34,799 nt of DNA, from the NCBI GenBank assembly GCA_029379225.1, contig JAQYWR010000053.1:18987-53785 (forward strand), given 5' to 3'. The stretch is from Nostoc sp. S4. Its GTDB lineage: Bacteria; Cyanobacteriota; Cyanobacteriia; Cyanobacteriales; Nostocaceae. The position numbers and the translations under genes are program-made. The notes under the pieces were generated by a model, which was given only the letters and a program-made list of their open reading frames with translations, was not told where the DNA came from and did not search any database. Positions 16,676-24,343 of this stretch are shown here, in pieces (within the stretch, counting starts at the first letter, position 1; every line of letters starts with the position of its first letter).

Positions 16676-17977
16676 TCACTCTTCTTGCTTAATTCGGCGT
16701 CGGACTGAATCAGCATGAGAAGGTAAGCCCTCCGCTGTTGCTAGCACATCAATGGCACTAGCGACATTTTGCAGAGCGGTTTGGGAGTATTGAATAATAC
16801 TAGAATGTTTGAGGAAAGTTTCTACCCCTAATGCCGAAGCGTACCTAGCAGCACCGGAAGTCGGCAAGGTATGGTTAGGACCTGCCAAATAGTCTCCTAC
16901 TGCTTCTGGTGTCGAGTAACCCAAAAAGATTGCTCCAGCATGGCGAATCTGTGGTAATAACGCCCAAGGGTCTTTGACTTCTAATTCTAAATGTTCCGGA
17001 GCAAATTCGTTGGAGAGTTCTGCTGCTGCTGCCAAAGATTCCACAACGATAATCAAGCCGTAATGAGCGATCGCTTTTTCTGTGTCTATTCGCCGCGGGT
17101 GATCGACTAGCTGTCTTTCCAAAGCTACTTGCACGTTCTTGGCTAAAGCAGCATCCGTGGTCAGCAAAATAGCTGCCGCCATCGGATCGTGTTCGGCTTG
17201 GGCTAATAAGTCAGCAGCTACGTACACTGGGTTGGCAGTTTCATCGGCAATCACCAGCACTTCGGAAGGGCCCGCCAAAGAATCAATTCCGACGGTGCCG
17301 TAAACAAGTTTTTTTGCTAAGGTGACATAAATGTTACCAGGCCCAGTAATCACATTCACTTTGGGAATTGTTTCTGTGCCATAAGCTAAAGCAGCGATCG
17401 CTTGTGCCCCCCCAATGCGATAAATTTCTTGCACCCCTGCTTCTTGAGCAGCTACCAGGACTGCTGGATTAACTGCTCCACCTAGCCCTGGTGGTGTTAC
17501 CATCACTAGATGAGGTACACCAGCTACCTTTGCCGGAATTGCATTCATCAGTACTGTACTGGGATAAGAGGCGCGACCACCAGGTACATACAATCCCGCT
17601 CGGTCTACCGGAGTATAGCGTTTGCCGAGTACAACTTCATCGTCGCCAAAGTGTACCCAGCTTTTCGGTACTCGCTGACGATGAAATGCTTCAATTTGGC
17701 GGCAAGCTAGCCGAATTGCGCCCATCAACTCCTTGGATACCTGTTGATAGGCTGCATCGAGTTGAGAGCCTGTTACACGGAGTTCTTCTGGTTTGAGGGT
17801 TTGTTTATCAAATTCGGCGGTGTAATGCAGTACAGCTTTGTCGCCTTGGCGCTTGACTGCTTGCAAAACTTCCCGCACTGTTGCTTCTTTGTTAAGCACC
17901 TGTTCGTCATGAGTGCGCTCGCAGATCCGTTGTAGTTCTGCTCTGACGTCTGCCTGCTGAGTAATGATTCGCAGCAT
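16676..17977 (-). CDS. hisD: Histidinol dehydrogenase
   Basis: A 433-residue zinc enzyme of the cytoplasm that carries out the last two steps of histidine synthesis, L-histidinol to L-histidine with two NAD+. Landmarks in order: YVPGGRASYPSTVLMNAIPAK-like substrate region near residue 130-150, GPGNIYVTLAKK, GPSEVLVIAD, LLAQAEHDPMA (zinc-ligand Gln and His), EFAPEHLEL (catalytic Glu-His) and GDYLAGPNHTLPT near the end. Length is normal for the family, and all these motifs are intact. It is a single gene, as usual in cyanobacteria where the his genes are scattered. It is divergent from rpsT, with a 775-base gap. The start is the ATG beginning MLRIITQQAD. Confidence 0.97.
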   Translation of the reverse strand: MLRIITQQADVRAELQRICERTHDEQVLNKEATVREVLQAVKRQGDKAVLHYTAEFDKQTLKPEELRVTGSQLDAAYQQVSKELMGAIRLACRQIEAFHRQRVPKSWVHFGDDEVVLGKRYTPVDRAGLYVPGGRASYPSTVLMNAIPAKVAGVPHLVMVTPPGLGGAVNPAVLVAAQEAGVQEIYRIGGAQAIAALAYGTETIPKVNVITGPGNIYVTLAKKLVYGTVGIDSLAGPSEVLVIADETANPVYVAADLLAQAEHDPMAAAILLTTDAALAKNVQVALERQLVDHPRRIDTEKAIAHYGLIIVVESLAAAAELSNEFAPEHLELEVKDPWALLPQIRHAGAIFLGYSTPEAVGDYLAGPNHTLPTSGAARYASALGVETFLKHSSIIQYSQTALQNVASAIDVLATAEGLPSHADSVRRRIKQEE

Positions 17978-18752
17978 GGAGTAAGGACAATGCCAAAATT
18001 ATAATATTCCCACTTGAGATTTAGTATTGCTCTTAACCCATCTGGGTGTGAGAGCTGACCTAATTCTCTTCTCTAGCTTAACCTGGATTTTTTTGATACT
18101 CCCAAGGTTGCCAGCACATGCTTTCTTTTAAAAGGCGACTTAATTGCTTAATCCGATAAGCCTAAATTAGCCATCGGCAGGAAGGGGGCGTGCCATTTCC
18201 CACTATCTTTGTGCCCTCACCCTCACTCTTTACAGAAATAAAAATCATGTGCTTGCACATATGATTTCTCTGATTTACAGGGGGTAAAGTCTGAGTATAA
18301 CTTTTACTTATTTTTCTAAGTTTTAGTAGTTAACATGTGTACAGATACGAAATATACGCTCTATACTATAAAGTCCCTGAAATTTAGATTTTTACAGTTC
18401 TTTACCTCTAAATAACGCATCCATTTGCAGGACTAATTATATTGACAATCCAACTGCCTGATTCGGTTAGTGGCGAGTTAGGGTGAATATTTTATTGATG
18501 TATTTTATTTTAACGCATTTTCTCAACTAACAACATACTCAATTGGGCATGAGGAATTTGTTATTGGTCTTTGCGTCCTCATAGATCCCTAATTTCTCTT
18601 ATCCCTTCGATCTGCTTCATCTTCCCTAGTTCCCACTCCCTACTACCTATTAACATAATTTTTTTAGGAAATTCTAACATTGGCAATTTGGATGCTATAT
18701 TAGTAAGTCTAGTAGTGTGTGTACATATTAATATATTTTCTGGAATTGACTA
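17978..18752. other. Long divergent intergenic region hisD / rpsT
   Basis: A 775-base gap that must hold both promoters. Visible structure: the hairpin at 18242-18267 and AT-rich stretches around 18301-18420 and 18481-18530. A + strand frame at 18571-18753 is proline/serine-rich, runs into the rpsT start and has no recognisable match; I do not call it. The region just upstream of rpsT (18700-18750) is AT-rich and could serve as the rpsT leader, which in bacteria can be bound by S20 itself; no element can be defined. Confidence 0.5.
18242..18267. repeat. Imperfect palindrome in the hisD/rpsT gap
   Basis: AAATCAT-GTGC-TT-GCAC-AT-ATGATTT: an outer 7-bp and an inner 4-bp stem separated by a two-base bulge. 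It may be an operator-like dyad or a small terminator. It has no following T-run on either strand (TCTCTG on the right). Confidence 0.5.
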
Positions 18753-19049
18753 GTGGCGAATACAAAGTCTGCTCTTAAGCGTGCCCAAATCGCAGAACGT
18801 AATCGACTGCGTAACAAAGCTTACAAATCAGCAGTCAAGACGCTGATGAAGAAATACCTTAATGCTGTAACTGTTTATGCAGCTAATCCTACCCCAGAAT
18901 TAAAACAAGAAGTACAGTCTAGGTTAGCTGAGGCTTACAGCAAAATCGATAAAGCAGTAAAACGGGGTGTGCTTCACCCAAACAATGGGGCAAGGAAAAA
19001 ATCAAAATTGGCAATGAGATTAAAACCTCTCACTCAAACAGCTCAGTAG
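18753..19049 (+). CDS. rpsT: Ribosomal protein S20
   Basis: A 98-residue basic protein starting MANTKSALKRAQIAERNRLRN, typical of bS20, which binds 16S rRNA early in assembly of the 30S subunit. The helical body (YKSAVKTLMKKYL, AYSKIDKAVKRGVLHPNNGARKKSKL) is complete; the short LTQTAQ tail is normal. The start codon is GTG in TAGTGGCG; no strong Shine-Dalgarno precedes it, as is common in this lineage. An S20 gene next to tatD and rpoBC1C2 is the usual cyanobacterial order. It is followed at once by a strong hairpin. Confidence 0.98.
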   Translation: MANTKSALKRAQIAERNRLRNKAYKSAVKTLMKKYLNAVTVYAANPTPELKQEVQSRLAEAYSKIDKAVKRGVLHPNNGARKKSKLAMRLKPLTQTAQ

Positions 19050-19058
19050 TCATCAATC

Positions 19059-19105
19059 ATTTGTCCTTAGTCCTTTGCAATCGGCACAAAGGACTAAGGA
19101 CAAAT
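19059..19105 (+). terminator. Perfect 19-bp hairpin after rpsT
   Basis: Left arm 19059-19077 and right arm 19087-19105 pair perfectly over 19 bases around a 9-base loop (CAATCGGCA), ten bases after the rpsT stop. No T-run follows (AGAGCC), so it may act by stability alone, or be a mobile palindrome built from the TCCTTAGTCCTTTG heptad repeats known in cyanobacteria. A further copy of this text, ACAAAGGACAAATG, lies at the tatD start. Confidence 0.7.
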
Positions 19106-19330
19106 AGAGCCAGTCACTTAGTTGAGTGGCCGATCCTAGAGTACTGGGGTTGAGGTAAGGCTTCGTGAGATTCAGAACTTTGTCACAAACTAGAAAAAAC
19201 AAAGCGCAAAGTTACGACTTGGAGGTTTTTTTTGGTGGTTTTGCCATCCGCAGGGTACAGACGCTACTGAAGGAGCTGGGAAACCCATCCAACTGAGTGG
19301 CTCAACTTTGTAACAGAAGACAAAGGACAA

Positions 19331-20119
19331 ATGATGCAACTGATAGACACGCACGTCCATCTCAACTTTGATAATTTTCAACCAGATTTACTAGCAGTTC
19401 GATCCCGGTGGCAACAAGCAGGTGTAGTACGTTTAGTTCATTCCTGTGTTTACCCAGAGGAGTTTTCCAGCATTCAAGCTATAGCGCATGAGTTTCCAGA
19501 AATCAGTTTTGCTGTAGGATTGCATCCCTTAGATGCCCAGAAATGGAATCAGGACACAGCCGAGAAAATTAAATATTTGGCGAGTTCTAACTCAAATGTG
19601 GTAGCAATTGGAGAAATGGGACTGGATTTTTACAAAGCTGATAACTATCAGCAACAGTACATGATATTTGAGTCGCAGTTAGCGATCGCATCTGAACTCG
19701 ACTTACCAGTAATTATCCACTGTCGCGATGCTGCTGCCCAAACCAGAGAAGTGTTAGAAAAATGGCGCTCACTTAAAGGAGAAAGAGTGCGTGGCGTCAT
19801 GCATTGTTGGGGAGGAACGCCAGAAGAAACTCAATGGTTTCTCGATTTGGGCTTTTACATTAGCTTTAGCGGAACAGTAACGTTCAAAAACGCTAAAGCT
19901 ATCCAATCCTCAGCGGCGATGGTAAGTAGCGAACGCTTACTTATTGAAACAGATTGTCCTTTTTTGGCACCAGTTCCCAAACGTGGCGAGAGGCGCAACG
20001 AGCCTGCTTACGTTCGTTATGTAGCAGAGCAAGTAGCTAAACTGCGTCAAGAACCTGTCGAGGTTATCGCCCAGCAAACCACCGAAAATGCCTGTAAATT
20101 ATTCGGTCTATCAATATAA
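19331..20119 (+). CDS. tatD: TatD-family metal-dependent DNase
   Basis: A 262-residue TIM-barrel hydrolase. Metal ligands are evident: His8 and His10 in DTHVHLN, the bridging Glu in GEMGLDFYK, His in IIHCRDAA, His in MHCWGG and Asp in IETDCPFLAP. TatD enzymes are cytoplasmic 3'-5' exonucleases or deoxyribonucleases acting in DNA repair and clearance, despite the tat-derived name. Two ATG codons are adjacent (19331 and 19334); AAGGA at 19323-19327 fits either. The position directly upstream of rpoB matches the conserved cyanobacterial order. The 746 bases before rpoB suggest a separate rpoB promoter. Confidence 0.94.
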   Translation: MMQLIDTHVHLNFDNFQPDLLAVRSRWQQAGVVRLVHSCVYPEEFSSIQAIAHEFPEISFAVGLHPLDAQKWNQDTAEKIKYLASSNSNVVAIGEMGLDFYKADNYQQQYMIFESQLAIASELDLPVIIHCRDAAAQTREVLEKWRSLKGERVRGVMHCWGGTPEETQWFLDLGFYISFSGTVTFKNAKAIQSSAAMVSSERLLIETDCPFLAPVPKRGERRNEPAYVRYVAEQVAKLRQEPVEVIAQQTTENACKLFGLSI

Positions 20120-20864
20120 AGTGTCCTTTAGTCTATTTTATTCAATTGCGTTCAAAGAAATAAAACTTTAGGAGGACAAAAATATGCTAAAATCGTTCCC
20201 TCCAAAACATTTGAAAAGCGCCATAATGATAAAGGAAGGAACGTAAAACTTCTGATCTGAATTTTTCGTGCTGTTATTTGGCTTGGCCATCCTCAAAATC
20301 TCTACAAGCGGATGCTCTCCACACATGACTGACCATGCCAACTCAGGTTGAGCCATAATTATGCACAACATCGGCTTGGTGTGTATTTAATCTATACAAA
20401 ATCGTTAAATGAAATTGCCTTGTGATTACAATCCAGCAAAATAAAGTGATTCTGATTCAAAGCCAACAATATACGGATCGTTTCCTCAAGCTTAGGATAT
20501 CTAGGATATCACTGAGAGGATAGACATTAGGCGTGGATTTAAGACACACCGTGTAGAGCTGCGTAAGCAAATTAACGCGCTTTTTGGAGGAAAGGTGAGG
20601 AAAGCAGATCGAATTCTAGAATATCTTAATTGGAGATTGGGGAACTCGGGTCCCCAGAAAGTGGGGATTGGGCAATGGAAATTGGAGAAGAGTTTTCTCA
20701 GTACCCAGTGCCTAGCACCCATTCCTGATTAGGAGCGATTACCCCCTTGGCGAAATCGCTGATTCCAGCTTTTGTTGCTGGGTTTGCCCACATTTGTAAA
20801 TAGTAGGTGTATAAAGAGTTTCCCAACTCGGACACTGGCTAGCAGTGGGAAAGATTAAATTACA
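20120..20864. other. tatD-rpoB intergenic region and rpoB leader
   Basis: A 745-base gap. It contains a small perfect hairpin TCCCCA-GAAAG-TGGGGA at 20651-20667, which lies in a G-rich repeat-like stretch, and a dyad over the rpoB start (20830-20837 with 20863-20870). Minus-strand frames of 67 and 73 codons occur here, without family resemblance or a ribosome site. The rpoBC promoter and probably a long leader are expected here; a possible -10 TATAAA is seen at about 20811, but without a well-spaced -35. Confidence 0.45.
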
Positions 20865-23800
20865 GTGTCCCAAGAAAAATTTAACCAGGTTGACAAAGGT
20901 AGAGGCATGATTAGAGAAACATATATGGAACCCGCCTTTCTGTTGCCCGACTTGATTGAAATCCAGCGTTCTAGCTTCCGCTGGTTTTTGGAAGAAGGGT
21001 TGATAGAAGAACTCAACTCCTTTAGTCCGATTACAGATTACACGGGCAAACTAGAACTGCACTTTTTGGGTCAAAACTACAAACTTAAAGAACCAAAGTA
21101 CAGCGTTGAAGAAGCGAAACGGCGGGATAGTACCTACGCTGTCCAAATGTATGTTCCCACACGTTTGATTAATAAGGAAACCGGGGAAATCAAAGAGCAA
21201 GAGGTATTCATTGGAGATTTGCCTTTGATGACCGATCGCGGCACCTTCATTATCAATGGAGCCGAGCGGGTGATTGTCAACCAAATAGTGCGATCGCCAG
21301 GAGTTTACTACAAATCAGAAATTGATAAAAACGGGCGACGCACTTATTCAGCTAGCTTAATTCCCAATCGGGGGGCATGGCTGAAATTTGAAACAGACCG
21401 TAACGATCTGGTGTGGGTACGGATCGACAAAACCCGCAAACTCTCAGCCCAAGTACTATTAAAAGCATTAGGCTTATCAGATAACGAAATCTTTGACGCC
21501 TTACGCCACCCAGAATATTTCCAAAAAACCATCGAAAAAGAAGGGCAATTTTCGGAAGAAGAAGCCCTGATGGAGTTATATCGCAAACTGCGTCCTGGCG
21601 AACCGCCCACAGTCTTAGGCGGACAACAACTACTAGACTCCCGTTTCTTTGACCCGAAGCGTTATGACTTGGGTCGCGTTGGGCGGTACAAGCTCAACAA
21701 AAAATTGCGCCTTTCTGTCCCTGACACCATGCGCGTGCTGACCTCCAGCGATATTTTGGCGGCGGTAGATTACTTAATCAACCTAGAGTATGACATCGGC
21801 AATATCGATGACATTGACCACTTAGGTAATCGTCGTGTGAGAAGCGTTGGTGAATTGCTGCAAAACCAAGTACGCGTAGGCTTAAACCGCCTAGAGAGAA
21901 TTATTCGGGAACGGATGACTGTATCCGATGCCGAAGTGCTGACCCCAGCTTCCTTGGTAAACCCCAAACCACTGGTAGCAGCAATTAAAGAATTCTTTGG
22001 TTCCAGCCAGTTAAGTCAGTTCATGGATCAAACAAATCCCTTAGCAGAACTGACTCACAAGCGCCGTTTAAGTGCCCTCGGCCCTGGTGGTTTAACCCGC
22101 GAACGTGCGGGGTTTGCTGTGCGGGATATTCATCCTAGTCACTATGGACGTATTTGCCCTATCGAGACACCAGAAGGGCCTAATGCCGGGTTGATTGGCT
22201 CCTTGGCGACCCATGCACGGGTGAATCAATACGGGTTCTTGGAAACACCATTCAGACCTGTAGAAAATGGGCGCGTCAGATTTGATTTGACGCCAGCCTA
22301 CATGACAGCTGATGAAGAAGACGACCTGCGGGTTGCTCCTGGAGATATTCCTGTAGATGAAACAGGGCATATTATCGGGCCGCAAGTACCAGTACGCTAT
22401 CGTCAGGAATTCTCCACGACAACACCAGAGCAAGTGGACTACGTAGCTGTGTCTCCCGTACAAATCGTGTCGGTAGCTACCAGCATGATTCCCTTCTTGG
22501 AGCATGATGACGCTAACAGAGCGCTGATGGGGTCTAACATGCAACGCCAAGCAGTACCCTTGTTGAAGCCAGAGCGTCCATTGGTGGGTACAGGTTTGGA
22601 AGCCCAAGGTGCAAGAGACTCCGGGATGGTAATTGTATCGCGTACCGATGGCGATGTCACTTATGTGGATGCTACAGAAATTCGCGTGCGTCCGAAACCC
22701 AATACCTCAGAAATTAAGTACATCCTTTCTAAGTACCAACGCTCAAACCAAGATACCTGTTTGAACCAGAAGCCCCTCGTCCGCATTGGCGAAAAAGTGG
22801 TGGCTGGTCAGGTACTAGCTGATGGCTCCTCCACTGAAGGCGGTGAATTGGCACTAGGACAAAATATTGTCGTCGCTTACATGCCTTGGGAAGGCTACAA
22901 CTACGAAGACGCAATTTTAATTTCTGAGCGACTGGTGCAGGATGACATCTACACCTCAATTCACATTGAAAAATATGAAATTGAGGCTAGACAGACGAAA
23001 TTGGGACCAGAAGAAATCACTAGAGAAATTCCTAACGTTGGGGAAGATGCCTTGCGTCAGTTAGATGAACAAGGAATCATCCGCATTGGAGCATGGGTAG
23101 AAGCTGGGGATATCTTGGTGGGCAAAGTAACACCCAAAGGTGAATCCGACCAACCACCAGAAGAAAAACTCTTGCGGGCGATTTTCGGTGAAAAAGCGCG
23201 GGATGTGCGGGATAATTCCCTGCGAGTACCCAACGGTGAAAAAGGGCGCGTAGTTGACGTGCGCTTATTTACCCGCGAACAAGGCGATGAATTGCCACCG
23301 GGAGCCAATATGGTAGTCCGGGTGTATGTCGCCCAAAAACGCAAAATCCAAGTTGGCGACAAAATGGCAGGACGCCACGGCAATAAAGGGATTATTTCTC
23401 GGATTTTGCCAGCAGAAGATATGCCTTATTTGCCCGATGGTTCGCCAGTGGACATTGTACTCAATCCTTTGGGCGTACCCAGCCGGATGAATGTCGGACA
23501 AGTATTTGAATGCCTCTTAGGTTGGGCTGGTCATACCTTGGGAGTGCGATTTAAGATTACTCCCTTTGACGAAATGTATGGTGAAGAGTCATCCCGGAGA
23601 ATCGTGCATGGCAAATTGCAAGAAGCACGGGATGAAACCAGCAAAGACTGGGTATATAACCCAGATGACCCAGGTAAAATCATGGTGTTTGATGGTCGTA
23701 CAGGCGAACCCTTTGACCGACCAATTACCATCGGTGTAGCTTATATGCTGAAGCTGGTGCATTTAGTAGATGATAAGATCCACGCTCGTTCCACAGGCCC

Positions 23801-24206
23801 GTACTCACTGGTGACTCAGCAACCCTTGGGTGGAAAAGCCCAACAAGGCGGTCAGCGGTTTGGGGAAATGGAAGTGTGGGCATTGGAAGCGTTTGGTGCG
23901 GCTTACACCTTACAGGAATTGCTGACAGTGAAATCCGACGATATGCAAGGACGGAATGAAGCGTTAAATGCGATCGTTAAAGGTAAGGCAATTCCCCGAC
24001 CTGGAACACCAGAGTCCTTTAAGGTGTTAATGCGCGAACTACAATCATTGGGATTAGACATTGCCGTACATAAGGTAGAAACCCAAGCAGACGGTAGTTC
24101 CTTAGATGTGGAAGTCGATTTGATGGCAGACCAATCAGCCCGTCGTACACCTCCCCGACCCACCTATGAATCTCTTTCCCGCGATTCACTCGAAGATGAC
24201 GAATAA
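20865..24206 (+). CDS. rpoB: RNA polymerase beta subunit
   Basis: The 1113-residue beta subunit of the polymerase core. FFGSSQLSQFMDQTNPL followed by THKRRLSALGPGGL (from residue 378 on) is the rifampicin-binding cluster, with the wild-type residues common to sensitive enzymes. FAVRDIHPSHYGRICPIETP, YEDAILISERL and GDKMAGRHGNKGIIS (active-centre lysine region) follow in the usual order, and the C-terminal QQPLGGKAQFGGQRFGE-like clamp anchor is present as AQQGGQRFGEMEVW. Start: GTG 20865 or ATG 20907 (1099 residues, MIRETYMEPAFLLPD); related proteins begin near the second, so the shorter form is plausible. First gene of rpoB-rpoC1-rpoC2. Confidence 0.98.
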   Translation: MSQEKFNQVDKGRGMIRETYMEPAFLLPDLIEIQRSSFRWFLEEGLIEELNSFSPITDYTGKLELHFLGQNYKLKEPKYSVEEAKRRDSTYAVQMYVPTRLINKETGEIKEQEVFIGDLPLMTDRGTFIINGAERVIVNQIVRSPGVYYKSEIDKNGRRTYSASLIPNRGAWLKFETDRNDLVWVRIDKTRKLSAQVLLKALGLSDNEIFDALRHPEYFQKTIEKEGQFSEEEALMELYRKLRPGEPPTVLGGQQLLDSRFFDPKRYDLGRVGRYKLNKKLRLSVPDTMRVLTSSDILAAVDYLINLEYDIGNIDDIDHLGNRRVRSVGELLQNQVRVGLNRLERIIRERMTVSDAEVLTPASLVNPKPLVAAIKEFFGSSQLSQFMDQTNPLAELTHKRRLSALGPGGLTRERAGFAVRDIHPSHYGRICPIETPEGPNAGLIGSLATHARVNQYGFLETPFRPVENGRVRFDLTPAYMTADEEDDLRVAPGDIPVDETGHIIGPQVPVRYRQEFSTTTPEQVDYVAVSPVQIVSVATSMIPFLEHDDANRALMGSNMQRQAVPLLKPERPLVGTGLEAQGARDSGMVIVSRTDGDVTYVDATEIRVRPKPNTSEIKYILSKYQRSNQDTCLNQKPLVRIGEKVVAGQVLADGSSTEGGELALGQNIVVAYMPWEGYNYEDAILISERLVQDDIYTSIHIEKYEIEARQTKLGPEEITREIPNVGEDALRQLDEQGIIRIGAWVEAGDILVGKVTPKGESDQPPEEKLLRAIFGEKARDVRDNSLRVPNGEKGRVVDVRLFTREQGDELPPGANMVVRVYVAQKRKIQVGDKMAGRHGNKGIISRILPAEDMPYLPDGSPVDIVLNPLGVPSRMNVGQVFECLLGWAGHTLGVRFKITPFDEMYGEESSRRIVHGKLQEARDETSKDWVYNPDDPGKIMVFDGRTGEPFDRPITIGVAYMLKLVHLVDDKIHARSTGPYSLVTQQPLGGKAQQGGQRFGEMEVWALEAFGAAYTLQELLTVKSDDMQGRNEALNAIVKGKAIPRPGTPESFKVLMRELQSLGLDIAVHKVETQADGSSLDVEVDLMADQSARRTPPRPTYESLSRDSLEDDE

Positions 24207-24343
24207 TTTGTAATTGATAATACTCGCCTTTAGCCAGAGGGAAGCTATGTAATTCGCAATTAATTTTTCAATTGCGAATTACGAACCAAAAATTGTTAAT
24301 TACGAATTAGAAATTGTTAATTACGAATTACGAATTACTAAAG
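24207..24343 (+). repeat. AATTACG-type heptad repeats between rpoB and rpoC1
   Basis: The 137-base junction is made largely of repeated ATTACGAATTAC / TTGTTAATTACGAATTAG units, ending at the rpoC1 start. Short tandem heptads of this kind are dispersed in heterocyst-forming cyanobacteria. They surround the hairpin at 24249-24282. Confidence 0.7.
24249..24282 (+). terminator. 13-bp perfect hairpin between rpoB and rpoC1
   Basis: GTAATTCGCAATT (24249-24261) pairs perfectly with AATTGCGAATTAC (24270-24282) over an 8-base loop AATTTTTC. It is AT-rich with no T-run after it. It may be an RNA-processing or partial attenuation site in the operon, or only a by-product of the repeats. Confidence 0.5.

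Noticed and set aside
18571..18753. Plus-strand frame just before rpsT as a leader peptide
   Set aside because: The composition is low-information (S, I, P and H runs), it lacks a ribosome site and it overlaps the rpsT start by one base; I see no support for translation.
20168..20722. Two minus-strand frames (67 and 73 codons) in the rpoB leader
   Set aside because: No domain resemblance and no initiation signal; the region is better explained as the leader and promoter region of rpoB.
20790..20820. TATAAA at about 20811 as the rpoB -10 element
   Set aside because: No -35 at an acceptable distance; listed only as a possibility in the leader entry.
22092..23501. Long antisense frames inside rpoB
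   Set aside because: They are by-products of codon bias in a conserved gene; no independent evidence.
24314..24343. Upstream TTG start for rpoC1 adding ten residues
   Set aside because: The added codons consist of the intergenic AATTACG repeat; RpoC1 proteins start at MRPAQ and are about 625 residues long.
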